A stretch of 64,000 bases of DNA from Oxytricha trifallax (taxonomy: Eukaryota > Ciliophora > Spirotrichea > Sporadotrichida > Oxytrichidae): assembly GCA_000711775.1 (NCBI GenBank), contig ARYC01001244.1, positions 26,304-90,303 on the forward strand, read 5' to 3'. Shown in pieces: positions 34,055 through 47,189 of this stretch. A program made the position numbers and the translations under genes. Numbering within the stretch: the stretch's first letter is position 1; every line of letters begins with the position of its first letter. Under the pieces are notes generated by a model. The model saw nothing but the letters and a program-made list of their open reading frames with translations, was not told the DNA's origin and searched no databases.

Positions 34055-35735
34055 CTCATAGATTTTGTAGTAGCGTACAAATCTATTATAAATGTCAAAT
34101 TAATGTTGTTGACATTAATAGAAAACCATTAAATTTCCCTAAATAAAATATTATCAATGTTGAAACACAACTTTAAATAGTTTCCAGTCACATACTTTGA
34201 CCTTTCTACTTCAATTCAAAAATGGCTTCTTATTTATAGAGTGTTATTGAGTATTATTGTGCTCTGTGTAGAATTAATATTTTTTGTTGTAACTGCCAAA
34301 ATAAAATATAGATAAAATACATAATTTATAAACGCTCTCCGTATCATAGTTAATTTTAAGAAGAATTAATTTTTTTTTATTTAGATAGTTAATCGAATTT
34401 TAGATATGTGCCAAAAAGTATAATTAAATTGAAAATTGATTCTTATAGAGTTTAAGTTAATAAAATTAAATATATTTTTAAATTAATAAAATCCTTTATT
34501 ATTTACCTTATTCATATATTCTTAACAGTATCAATCAAAGTTATATAAGTAAAATTATTAAGGTATAATATAATTAATATTTATTTGTATTTTGACACTT
34601 TTATTAGTGAAATAGCTTAAAATTTCAATTTTCTTAGTTTAATAATTTCATTTCATCATCATATTTCATAAATTATAAATAAAAGAATTTAATTTTTGGC
34701 ATTCATCTATAAATCGATAAGCTATCAATATATATTATATATCTTTTGAAAATATACAAATATAGTTTTTTAAATTATTAGAAGATGATTAAATATTTAA
34801 ATTATGGACAATGATTGAAGTAGATCTTCAATTTTTAATTAAATACGAGTAGTTGAAAATGGATTCATACTTTTCATGAATTAACCTATATCAAGTAGTA
34901 CATCAAAGGCAAAGAATTATTTTAAGGGAATTGCATATAATTGAATAGTTAGTATTTCTGTAGTAAAGATATATGAAGCTCATTAAATACGCAGAGTAAG
35001 GAAATTCAAAAAATTTTAATCAATAATTAAATTATTAAATTGCTGCAAAATTGAAGTTTACTCTTATAATCTTTCATAAATAAATAAAATTAAACATATT
35101 TTAATAAAGACATTTTCTATAAGACTAATTCTATCAAGGGTATTTACAGCCTTTAATCATAAACTATCACAATGTTTAAGAGTTAGGTCGAATTGATGGA
35201 AAAATAAGAATTACAAATATTCACAGAAATCAAAATACCTAGCAATAGAATATATAATAATTTATAAAATTAATACTTTAAATTCATAAATTAAAATGGA
35301 GTGAATCGGCAACTTTTTCTTAGAGTGTTAAATGTCGTGTATCATTTTGGTTAATTACTGCATAAGGTGTAATCTTTAAACAATTCTGTATAAATCTCTG
35401 GTCTATTTAAATTTAATGCTTTTTTGATTCTTAGATACTCGTGAAATTTTGTTTTCCTTTGTGAGCTTTATCGTTTAAAATTTTCATTTATACACAATCT
35501 TTTTAATGTATTGCATAACACAATAATTATAATGCATGTCTTTTTTATTAAAAGTTTTTTTGGTTTTTTTTTCATTTCACATTAATGGCTACAATTAGGG
35601 ATGAATTTCAAGGTCGTTACTTTTATAAGTATCATTTGTTTACTCTAATTTAGTTATTCTTTTTCTCAAACTGCATGAGATCGTCTAAATTATTCAAGCA
35701 ACCAAAATTTAAGGTTACATAATAATGGAGATTTA
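34055..35735. other. AT-rich spacer, nothing supported
   Basis: No gene or shared repeat found between TBE C and the hairpin at 35.74 kb. Confidence 0.4.
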
Positions 35736-35740
35736 TAAGA

Positions 35741-35780
35741 CAAAGCAGCTCGCAAAAAATAAACTTCGCGAGCTGCTTTG
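35741..35780. repeat. Strong isolated hairpin
   Basis: CAAAGCAGCTCGC and its perfect complement GCGAGCTGCTTTG form a 13-bp GC-containing stem around a 14-nt AT-rich loop, in a region otherwise without structure. It could be a small RNA stem, a terminator-like site or the remnant of an element. Nothing nearby decides. Confidence 0.6.
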
Positions 35781-35799
35781 GATCTAAAATACATAATTA

Positions 35800-38540
35800 A
35801 ATAACATAACAGAAAAAAACACTAGCGTTTAACTACAACTCCAAGCCACACTAAGCAACAAAACAATCAGCCAACTTCAACAACCTCCGTTAGACTATCT
35901 ATAAAATCTACTCCATTAAGCTTTAGTAATCAATAATATTAAGATTTATAATTTTAAGATTTTATTATAAGGAACACTTTTGATATACGATTGTTGATTC
36001 CTGTGAAAATTAGTAATTCCTGATTTCCCTTCAATAGACCAAAGTATTTAAACTTGCATTTAATCTTAATCCAATTAAATAAAAATAAATAATACCAATT
36101 GTTTTAAAAATTAAGTTTTGCTACAAATTTGGTCGAATATAATGATTGCTGGTTAAACAAAAATAAAGAGCCAAAGCTTAAGATTCAGTAAAGATCAAGC
36201 ACAAGTGTTTTTTAATTTTAAGCTTGAGTATTATGTTTTCTGTTATCTATCATTAAAATTTAAGATTAATCATTAATGACTTTGAGCTTAATTTCTATTT
36301 TGAAAGACATGAATTCTCATTCTCGTCTCGAGTATAGATGTCCATTTACTCAAATAGAGGATTTTTATTATATAAATTCATGGATTTTAGATTCTTATTA
36401 AAACTGAAGATAAAAGAAGATATATAAGTCATCACAAATTGGACATTAAAACTAGAGGATTTCAAGTAATTTTCTAATTTTTCCTAATTAAATAAGAATG
36501 GTTTAGATGTTGAATTCTGAATCATAAAAATGACGCCTTTTAAGAATCTTAAATGTATAGATTAAACAGAGTCTAAATGGATTTTAGAATCCTTAATTTT
36601 TACTTTAAATTATGTATTAAACTATATTAATACTCGTAAATTAATACTAAATAATTATATATAATAGGACAAGAATGACTTTTCTTGTCTCTACTGATAA
36701 AATTTAATCAAAAAAATCATAAACATCAACATTTGCACAAGAAAACTCATCCAAAACCTCTTGTTTTTGTTAAAAAAATTATGATCTTAGTTTTTAATGA
36801 TTGCTGAAAAAATTGAATTTTGTTATTTTTAATATTGAAGAATAAGGAAAATGCTTAAAATTATAAAGAAAATCATTTATACTGTATTGAATAAATAAAT
36901 AAATAAAACGAAAATAAAACCATTTTTAAAAGCAATGAAAAATGATAAATTACAAAACTAGATGTCAATTCAATTACTTAAGAATTTTTAATCGTAAGAA
37001 TAAATTTTAATAAGAATTGATAAATAATGAAAACATAATTTTAAAAGAAAATAATAACAATTCTTAAAAAATAGGTAGATAAGAAAACTTAGTGTTTAAT
37101 AAAAATATAAAATAAACAATTTATACTATCGCTTTCCGAAGAAAACAATTTCATCACCACTTAAGCTATTCAGCTGGACATATTTTTATATAAATTATAT
37201 TGCTTACGAAACCAAATCAAGTCAAGGCATAGTGAAAACCGTATTTTCATCCTCGTGTAATCCATTTCACTTAGTTTAGTTATGACTTTTGTCTTATTTT
37301 CTATTCAATTTATCTAAATATGTTTTAAATGCATTTATTTATATATGATCTTAATCTTTTAATGCTATGTTATTTAATTTTGTATTTTATGTATAGCTAA
37401 CAAATTATATACATTTTATTTAAAACTTATAAGCTTAGCTTGATCAAATTCATTAAGAATCTGATTTGAATATCTTATCAGAGGGTTCGGTCAAATCTAA
37501 ATGAATTTTAGTGACATATATTTTTATCCATTCTAATGTAAACTTCATGAGTGGTATGACAGAAAGGAACTCTTATATCTTTGAAAATTTTTATTTTGAG
37601 ATAAACATTAATTACATAATCTCTCAGAGGTAAATTTTAAATTTAGATCCAAGAAATTAATTACGATTGGATAGTTAAAAGTAAATTAATTGCATTCTCT
37701 AGGAAAGACAATACTTAAATACGACCAAGGATGCTAAGGTTTTTCAGTACTATCATGGGTGTAAATTATAATTGAGTTCATTATTAGGATCACATAAAAA
37801 TAATTCTTTAGACAGAAAACCACATTGATGCCTGCAATTTTTATTCTGGAAGATTAAATATTCTATTGATGAACAACTCATCTTGCCAAAATACAATTAT
37901 AGCAATGTGGTGGTGACCAGGATGATTATCACAGTCTTGTATCTTGACCCTTACTTTTATGGCCTTGCTCTTATTGATAAGTATTAAGATTTGTCAATTG
38001 TTTCAACATCAATCCTATTCTATTATCAATCTCCATTAAGTAAAAAGTAATATCTTATACTATTATAAAGCAGCCAAGATGCTTTACATATAATATTACC
38101 AGTTATTAACAAAAATGAACATGAAGTTGCCAATAGATCTCCACATATTGATTGATTAAGGCTCTTAAACATTTTTTCTTGCAATATGTCTGAAACTTTT
38201 AAGTTCGAAACTAATTTGAAGTTTTACCCAATTCCATCAAGAATTAATTAAAAAATACTTGGGCAATTTTTAAGAAAATGCATATTTTTTTAATATATCT
38301 CACCAATTTCTCTCTGCTGTATTTAGCGCTGAAGGTATTTTAAAGAGCTGTTGAATGCATCTATTTTCATGTGCTCAACTACTCAAATAATTTCAAGCCA
38401 GTCTGCAAAAGTAATTTTGAAAATTGATTAATTTATAGAATTATAATATTTAACAGTTTAATGGATAACTAAAATATTTAATAAAAGTTTTGCTAATATA
38501 AAGTAATTATTAAAACCATAACTATAAAAATGATATTTAA
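35800..38540. other. AT-rich stretch, nothing supported
   Basis: Very AT-rich with short frames only. No copies of the window's repeat families. Confidence 0.4.
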
Positions 38541-38549
38541 AAACTAGTA

Positions 38550-38992
38550 ATGGAATCAAACAAAGAGAGCCTTATTAATGATTAAGACTGGGGATCTTCT
38601 TCAGGTATTTCACTGAGATCAGAGAGAAGAGACATTCCTACATTTGAATATGTCATTGCTAAAATCCAACTCTATAGGAGAACAGAAAAGAAGTAATCAA
38701 AATCAAGATGAAGTTGATAAATCAGTAAATGCAGCAGTATCTCCGAAAATCAACCCCAATAACTTCAGTAGCAAAACTTATTTGATTCAAACTAACATCC
38801 TCTATGGAAGCAGGTGTAGAGATGTTTGAGGGATTGCTTATAATGTTCACTAAATTCCTAACACTCCAATTGGCATCAAGAAAATTTCTTTGCCTGCCTG
38901 ACCATTCTGTAATTGATGAGTTTGTGAAGTACCACATTTAAGATATATAGTATCTGAATGTCTCAAAGCGGATTGATAATCAAGATTATTGA
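38550..38992 (+). pseudogene. Coding-like gene relic, function unknown
   Basis: The ATG at 38550 starts MESNKESLINDQDWGSSSG, continuing ISLRSERRDIPTFEY. The next frame carries QNQDEVDKSVNAAVSPKINP and FSSKTYLIQTNILYG. A third frame carries GVEMFEGLLIMFTKFLTLQL and LPDHSVIDEFVKYHIQDIQY, ending at TGA 38990-38992. Three consistent segments on one strand with two frame shifts suggest a single gene with small indels or very short introns. The family is not recognised. Confidence 0.4.
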
Positions 38993-38999
38993 AAAGTAA

Positions 39000-40265
39000 T
39001 TAAGATAAAATTAAAGTAATTTTCTTTGTTGTTGATTTAAAATTCTTTCTCATGATTCTCTTTAATTATACTCTTGTTTTTTATGATTTCGACTAATAGT
39101 TATAGAATGCAGTAAGCCTGTGATTTGATATTTCGTTTATTCTTTTTATTTTAAAAGATCAGTACTTTAATTATTTCTTTTGATGTTTTTGTGTCTATTT
39201 TTAATTATTATTTCTATTATGAATATTTTTTATAATTGATGCTTTGATCAGCAAACTATTAAAAATATATAATTAATTATAATTAAATGTTATAAAAGAA
39301 TTTTGTAGATATAGTAAAAATTCTTAATTTAAAAATATATTTTTTTATTAGCAAAGCATCAACAGATTATTTATTAATAATCCAATTAAATTTCATTTTG
39401 ACAATTACATTTTAATTAAATAATATAAAACTCCAAGATTTAAATAAGATTGAAGATAAGGGTAATTAGGGTGGAAATTAAAAAATAAAAGAAGAAAAGA
39501 ATTACGAGTAGTTGTGATCTTTGTTATCAAGTAGCTGAAATATTTTAGGGAAGTTTTGTAATAAATTTTTATTGGTAGAGATGGGATTATTTTATATATT
39601 TTGATGACCATACTAATGTTTTTTATATTGCTGGAATAGTGTTTAATTTCTAATGAGTTATTTTTTTTAAATCAATATATTACTCTAATCTTTTCTATTT
39701 TATCAATTAATATTGATCTCAAAGCCTTATTTTCAGTCTTAAATGAATCATGGGGTTTTATAGTATTATTAATAAAATATCAGTCATTTAGTAATTATAT
39801 AATAACGAATAAGAAGAAAGCTCATTGAGATAAGTTCCAACTTGAGATTGACAAAAGCGAATAGCAAATCAAATAATTTCTAAATAACTTTTATATAACA
39901 ATAATATAAATTAAGCAATCCATGATCAATTTAGTTTAATGTCTATTATTTATTTACAATATTTCCATAAAAGATAAAGTAAAACTAAATCTTTATGTAT
40001 TTTAATGTTATTTGATTTATCCCCATCTTAAAATCAGTTTACTTTTCATATTAAATCGAATTAGATATAATATAATAGTGTTCATTATCATGTCAGTCTA
40101 CAATCAGTGAATAAATTTAATTAAGTGGATTATTTGGTTAAAATGTTTTAATAATTTTAAGATATTTTATAATATGGATATTTATGCAAAGAAAATGTAA
40201 GAGTTTTTAAAAAAAATAATATAAATTTATTGATATATATATAATCATACAGATTATAATTATAA
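39000..40265. other. AT-rich spacer, nothing supported
   Basis: No coding or repeat signal stands out. Confidence 0.4.
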
Positions 40266-40269
40266 AGTA

Positions 40270-40440
40270 TTAAAATGGAAAATTTCACATCATAATAAAA
40301 TGTGTAGTGTGTCCGCTGCTCTATTACTATCCCCCACCCACACCGAGCCATCTTACAGACTGATCGCTTTCCTTTATGATATCTTGCTTTTGCATGCTCG
40401 TATATCCCAATTCCTCTTTATGTATAGGATAATGTAAGCA
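40270..40440 (-). pseudogene. Short coding-like patch, function unknown
   Basis: The minus strand is open and basic (RGIGIYEHAKARYHKGKRS, then VCKMARCGWGIVIEQRTHY) in a small GC-richer island. It may be one segment of a fragmented gene. No family recognised. Confidence 0.2.
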
Positions 40441-41039
40441 ATAATCAGAATTCTGATAGTACATTACTGTCATTTATAATAGATTTTAAAATATTGATTT
40501 TTATTTATTTATATCTCTAATCTACTCACATATTTCCCAATAAAAATTTTTATACCAAAAAATAAGAAATTTCAACTTTTTTTATAAATTAAAAAAATTA
40601 ATTTAATATTTTATAATGAGATGAAAACTTCCTCTACTTAAAATTTAAAAAACAATCTTGAATAATTAGCCTGTTTTAAATTATTATAACTTTAATTAAT
40701 ATTTGTTCTACTTTAGTATTTTATCATATATATTTTATTTAAATAAGTGATTTTATATATAAGTTTTTATTAAAAACATATATATATATGCATATTGTTA
40801 GGATATAAATAATTAATAAATTTTAATTTAATAATTCAGTAATTATATATTAAATAAAGCATATATCTTAAAATTCAAATAGTTTAAACATTATTTTTTT
40901 TTATCAATAACAATACATAATAATAAAAATTTATTTAATTTAAATCTCACTTTTATGAGAAAGTATGAATTAATTCTTTATGAATATATTTAAATTGTAT
41001 ATAAATTTAATAACTTTTTAAATCTTAAGGTATTATTTG

Positions 41040-43285
41040 TAATATTTTATCATTCAGCGACAAGATAATAGCTTCTTAGATTCATGAAATCTGTTTTATA
41101 TATATGTACAAACTACAATCCTTCTAGTAACATAGTTTATTGGGCTATTTGGATATAAACCATAATTCTATCTTCTTTTTATACTGTGCATTTAATTGTA
41201 AACAAACCGTTTCTTCCTGAAAATTCTTAGATTTTTTGAACAGATTTTACTAACTATTTTGACTTTAATATATAATAAACAAAGGTCTCCTTGCTAAGAT
41301 TTGTTTTATTATTCAAGTTTTGCTGTAATTTTCTGAACAATATTTTACTTTTCTTTTTTCAAAATATCTTCCTAGGTTGATCTAAATACATAATTTGGCT
41401 AAAATAATGTGGTGTAATGGACTTTGTTCTTATAACCAATTAGAAATCTCTAATAATTAATTATAAATTGAATTATCTTTTTGATATTTTAGATTTGTAT
41501 TAAACCCTTTTAAATAGTTTTTTTGAATGCCTCAACACATCCTTAAGCTCTTGGAGTAGAAGTAACATGTGTAATTTTAATGATTATCAAAGAATGTTTT
41601 TATTTCATTAGTTTTAAATTCCTTTCCATTATCAGATTAAATTAAAACAGGAATCTCTAATTAATCATAATACTTTTCAAGGCATTGTATTACGTACAAA
41701 CTAGTCTTTTTATCAATAGCTTAGGTTTGTGCAAATTTTGAAAAATTGTCTACAACACCTAATAAAAAAAGATATTTGCTATTTAAAAAGCTTGCATCAG
41801 TTAAATCAATTTAGACTCTTCACAAAGATGTCGCTGAAAATATTGGTTAAAATTATTATTTTTTATTTGGTGGTATTGCTACTCGTTTTTATAAACACTA
41901 TTAACAATTAAATACATATCATCTAACATTTTATTCAATATTCAAAAAAAAATTATATTTAACTTTTTCTTTCACATCTGAAATGTTTATTATACATTTA
42001 AATGTAATCCTGTATTTTTTTATTGCACATGATCATAATTAAAATGTCTAAGATTTCATTTTGATAGGGTACAACATAAAATTTCTAATCCTTTTTATAA
42101 TCCATATCTCTCATTATTAATAGTAGTTTGCTAAAAAGACTAACATAATTTACGTCCATATTTTTAAAAGCTATATGAATTCTACTCTCTAAAGCTTTAT
42201 ATTAACCTAAAACTCTATTGCCATTACTTGAATTAATTTTATATGTTGTATATGTTAAATATTACTCATACTTATCAGTATATCTAAATATTAGAGGTAT
42301 GTATTTTCCATATCGTGCTAAAATTTGCAATTAATAATCATTCTTATTCTAGAGGCATTTCTGATTCAATAAAACCAATCTTTGTTAAATCAATTTACAA
42401 CAAACTTGAGATATCTTATTATTAAATTTATTTTTAATCTTGACTTAACTAATCACTATTTTATGATATTACTTAGATTTAATCATTGTAATTGCTTTCA
42501 AGAATTGCTTTAAAATGTGAATGGAAATAGAAAATTCTTAAAATTTTTTATAATCAGTTTTTATTAATTTGAAGTAATGGCTCTTACTTAAATCATTATA
42601 TACGCTGATTTAAGATTTAAAAAATATTTATGATTGGATTCATTTCTACAAAAGAACCCCATTACTTGTTTTATTTCGTTCTATCAGCATATTACTAAAA
42701 GGTATGATTATTTCTTAAAATAATAGTTTCATATTAACTTCTATTTCTTACTATGCAGACAAAAACTACTAATCTTAAAAAGTGAAATTGATTTTCAGGA
42801 AAGTGTAGAGTGAAACAAAATTCTCTGGGAGAGCAATTTCAATCTGGTTACACATCTATAATATTGTAGTTATTATTTAAATCATTAATTTGGCCATAAA
42901 CATTATTGTTATCATTTTCACTTTTTAATGTATATTAAGAAAGACTGCCTTCACTTATAAATAACTTATCATCTTCATTCAAATAATAATCAATATCAAC
43001 ATATCTATTATTAATTTTTTGAAACTCTACATCTTTAGTGTCAATTTAGTTTTAAATTTCTATGTTATAATTCTTTTTTCCTAATTTTCAGCTTAGTCAT
43101 TAATATGTTTACCTAAATTCGATTCTTATTGTTACTAGTCTTATGAGTTTTTACCTGATATATATTCTTCTTTATCAATATTTTAAACTTCAATTTTTTT
43201 ATTTTAATTAGATATTTTACAATGTTTTAGGTTATCTTTTAGTATGGACTCCAATAAATTTGTTCTCTAAGAATTAATCATGATG
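41040..43285 (-). pseudogene. Stand-alone H2C2 zinc plus retroviral-type integrase gene
   Basis: On the minus strand, an acidic Asn/Gln-rich N-terminus begins at MINSQRTNLLESILKDNLKH and includes VDIDYYLNEDDKLFISEGSL. A middle region (IALPENFVSLYTFLKINFTF; QILARYGKYIPLIFRYTDKY) comes next, then a probable H2C2 zinc site (HVQQKNTGLHLNVQQTF, then NCQQCL). The integrase core has Asp in QIDLTDAS (41815-41817), Asp in QSDNGKEF (41631-41633) and Glu in RAQGCVEAFKKT (41531-41533), with the D-D-35-E spacing expected of retroviral-like integrases. No reverse transcriptase or protease motifs were seen next to it, so it may be a Ginger- or Maverick-type integrase, a retroelement remnant, or a domesticated gene. 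At least four frame changes or TGA codons show decay. The 3' end is uncertain because two frames stay open. Confidence 0.7.
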
Positions 43286-43617
43286 ACATGGTTTTTAAAT
43301 TTATCAAATTTTCGTTTTCTTGGAGGCAGGCATATAAATTGAGAAAAAAATTAAAACTTATTAGAATTTTAATTTATATTAGAATAAGATATATATAAAG
43401 TTCATTAGTTAGAATCATTTATTTGAAATTGAATGGGGGGTAGTATATGTTAAACATATTTTTATAAATTCTATTTTTTATTGTTGCTATTTTTTTGATT
43501 TTTTTTTTAAAAAAAGAATTTTGGTTGTAAATTTGGGCGAGATTGTATTTGAATTTTTAAAATATTGTAAACTGGGATTGGTATGATAATTTAAGACCTG
43601 TAATTATTAAAGTAGAT

Positions 43618-43886
43618 TATAAACTCCATAGATCAATTAAGACACGAAGATTGGGGAAATAAATAATTAAATTCAAAATTAATTATTATTAGCTGAAATT
43701 ATATATAATAAGGCTAAAATCAAATTTACTCACCCTGATTGGTTTATTTTATAAGGATAATTAATCGAACCAATAGTTTATTAATTAGCCCAAATATTAA
43801 TAAATTATGCCATTAATATTTAACCTCTAATTTAATTGTTCTTTTCCCCAATTTTCCTGTCTTAATTAATCTATTGGATTTTATAT
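43618..43886. mobile_element. Short palindromic element, family 2, copy a
   Basis: The arms pair TAAACTCCATAGATCAATTA with TTAATTAATCTATTGGATTTTA and enclose GAAGATTGGGGAAA / TTTCCCCAATTTTC. Inside is CTCACCCTGATTGGTTTATT, which is also present in the copy at 60.4 kb. About 270 bp, no ORF. The ends are AAAC/GTTT-like, different from family 1. Confidence 0.75.
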
Positions 43887-43889
43887 TAA

Positions 43890-46040
43890 AGTCTTGTACT
43901 ACAAAAGGATGTTAATTACTTTATTCAAATCATTTATCAATATATACATTTGATTGTATTTATAAGCATGCAATAGAAAGATATCATAAATGAAATCGAT
44001 CAGCATGTGGGGATAAAATATTTCATATGAAATGGGGTATTTTAAGGAGAAGTTGATGGTGTAAGGGTTGATGGCTCAGTATTGGCAGGGGTAGAGGACA
44101 GGACAGTAGTGTTATTGTAAATTTATTGTGTAAATGACCAAAGGATCCTAATATTTAACGTACTAGGCTGATGAAAGCCAGAATGATCATTTTTATACCA
44201 CCATTTAAATTATATTTAAAAGCTTAATTTCTATATGATGATGGAATAACACTTGTTCTTCCTCTACTTCTTGTTCACATGTTTCGGGTGTGGATCATAA
44301 TAAGTATTTTCATGTTTATCATATTATAATAAGATTTACACTAACTGTGGCTCCTGGTATGAATTAATTAATACAAAATATAAATCTCTATCAAGAAAAT
44401 GATAATTATAATTCTTTAATTACTTGAAGATACTTTCTTCTTTTAAAATGTTCAAAATTTATGTTGACTAAAAACATCAACGTTTGACGCTTTAGAAGTA
44501 GAATAGCTGTTTTCTACTAATGACAAACCTAGACTGACTAAATTAAATAAATTTTATATAATAATTTATTTTATTATAAAATTTGTTTTTAAAATAATAT
44601 GAATTACAAAAGCAGCGTATAAGATGATACCAGTTGGTGGTTTATTAATTCATTGACTAAAATAAAAATAGGTCTTTTGAAACTAGCAATAATCTTTAAG
44701 AAATAATGTTAATATATGCTTTTATTAAAGCAATTAGTACACTTCAAAACTTTTGAAGTGTATTTTATTATTTTATCAAGGAGTATTGACTCCATGAAAT
44801 AACAGAGTGGTATGTTCACTTTCACCTTGAATTTTCGATAAAAATTTTCTAATTATTCAGGTTTCTATCCTATAAAACAAAACATCTATAATCACACATG
44901 TGCTCTGAGAATTAGGCGGTGTGAGTTGCGAGAATTTTTATAAATATATAAGGATGATAGGGTCATCAAAGATTTCTAAATGTACTTGGTTTTATTTAAG
45001 ATGATATTTTTTATTAACTGAATTAAATGCGTATAAAATCCAATAATAATCCTAAAAAAAAGATAAATAAATATATAAATGCAAATAAATCACGATTTTA
45101 AAGTAAAGTTTATTAAAATAATAGCTAGAGTGACAGCAGATAGTTGACTAAAACGATATAGTAGGTTAAACTGATAAATATATTATTTTTTTAAAAAAAT
45201 ATAGTAACAGAGGTATTAATAGTTGTAGATATAGTTAATACTTAACTATAAGGACTGCTTCATATAGATATGGATCAGAAGGTAAAATTGAAGGTGTTAA
45301 TTGTAGGTAATGATAAAACAATAATATTAAGCAATAAAACCAATTAATGTTTGTGCGTAAAGCCAATGCCTGATTGAAGGTAAAAGTCATAGTGATTCAG
45401 GAGTTAATTGAAATCATGAGCATGCCAATGATAATAATAAGGAAGGAATTTTTAGTTATTCACTTCATCTAAAATTCATACTATTGATAATAAATTTAAA
45501 AAAATGAAATAATTAGCAAAATTAATAAACTAAAAGATTAAGTTTGTAATTTTTGATAATTCAGGTTTAATAAAGTTTTTATTTTGAAAAAGCGATAGAT
45601 CTTGAATCATACCCACTATTTTTAAAGCTTTTATAAATATTAAGCAAAAAATATCCCTAATTTTTAAAATATCTGCCCTAATACTCATTGTTTAACCATT
45701 ATATTTTAAAGAAATTAAAGTTGATTCTTTTGTTTTAGATTTAATTCTTAAGGAGCTCTTGATCTTCCATTTCTAACAAAAACAGATAAATTTAAGAAAA
45801 TAGCTTAAGCCTTGATATTTATGAAATAACGTCATTTATTTACTTTACAAGATATCAACTGTTTCGTAGGATTAATAAAAATGTTTTTAATCAATTACAA
45901 TAACTAATATATGAAAATCAAAATCAGAAAATCAGATAATCATGTAGATATGAACATATTTCTCTATATTTTTACTGTAATAAATGTTTTTTATATTTAT
46001 GGAGATTTAATTTGTACTTTTATTTAATTTTAATTTTTCA
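43890..46040. other. AT-rich stretch with one perfect small palindrome
   Basis: A 25-bp perfect palindrome (TACACTTCAAAA-C-TTTTGAAGTGTA) lies at 44738-44762. A plus-strand patch at about 44040-44170 has weak coding character (GVRVDGSVLAGVEDRTVVLL) but no family match. The rest is blank. Confidence 0.4.
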
Positions 46041-46045
46041 TATTA

Positions 46046-46529
46046 ATGGTTAATTTTAATTGTATCAATAATTATAATAATAACAGCATTATTATAGTTG
46101 ATGATAATAGAGGGCACAGTATTCATTCTTAGAATACCAAGCCTTCAGATAAAAATGCCATCAATAAGAAAATCAAAGATATACTTGTGATTTTGGCTGT
46201 AGCAGCTCTAATAGCTATATAAGTAGATTTGAACTGAATTATCTAAACAATATAATAATCTCATTTTTTCTATCAATTATCTTAATAATTAGTAAAAGTA
46301 GATAAACCCTCAAGTGAAAAATTATTACACAAGCAGTATTCTATAAGAAGGAAAGAATAAGAGAGCAATGCAAGCACATAAGATAGATTTCATCAAGGGA
46401 TTAGTTACAAGATAATAATGGAATTAAAAATAAAATGATGATTATGAAGAAAATATTCTAACCAAGATTCATAATTTCAAATTAATTAGCAATCGTTCCG
46501 AGAGATAGAAGATTTTTAGGAACTAGTGA
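46046..46529 (+). CDS. Small single-pass membrane protein, hypothetical, with one intron
   Basis: Exon 1 (46046-46222) starts at ATG and encodes a short Asn-rich leader, a polar stretch (HSIHSQNTKPSDKN) and a hydrophobic helix (ILVILAVAALIAI, residues ~46-58). A 70-nt segment beginning GTAGATTTG and ending AATTAG (46223-46292) contains a TGA and is best read as an intron; splicing keeps the frame. Exon 2 (46293-46529) encodes a basic/polar tail (QAHKIDFIKGLVTRQQWNQK; HNFKLISNRSERQKIFRNQ) and ends at TGA. In total 137 aa with many TAA/TAG as glutamine. No indel is needed, so this is the most intact non-transposon gene in the window. Family not recognised. Confidence 0.5.
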
Positions 46530-46559
46530 CAGAAACTGTAATCACAGTAGATTTCACAA

Positions 46560-47185
46560 CGAAAAAAAAGGTGAAAAATTGAGGAAAAAGAATTAAACTT
46601 TATAATGTTCTTTCTATATTAATAAATGATTTAATGTGAAGGGGTATTATTTAGTTATTTTAAGTTTATTTTATTTTATTTGATTATCTTTCAATTTAAT
46701 GCTTTTAGTACAAATTTTTGTCTTTTACACTCATATATAAACAATTTAAGCTAAATTAATATCTTCATTGTCTTATTATTGGTTTAATTAAGTCAAATAT
46801 TGAAATTTAATAATTGAAAAACATTATTAAAACATTGCACAATTAAATTAAATTAAACTATATATTAATCAAAAATATAAAATATTAAGTGATAAGCTTT
46901 GGACAATAAAATTTGCAATATAAAATAATAATTAAAATATGGCGAAGAACGTTGATACTAGAGTTTTATTAAATGAAAAATTACTTATATAGAAAATTTT
47001 AGAAAGGAAGATATCAAATTTATTTAGAGTAATATCTTGTGATAAAAGAGATTTAGTAAGAGAAAAGATATTTAATACAGAAATTGAATGCAATAGAGTT
47101 AGTTTATATTTTAATTAAATAATTCTGATAAATTAAACAATCTATTCTATCAGAACAACTCGCTCTTATAATTAGTGCTTAATAG
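46560..47185. other. AT-rich spacer, nothing supported
   Basis: No gene or repeat signal seen. Confidence 0.4.
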
Positions 47186-47189
47186 ATAA

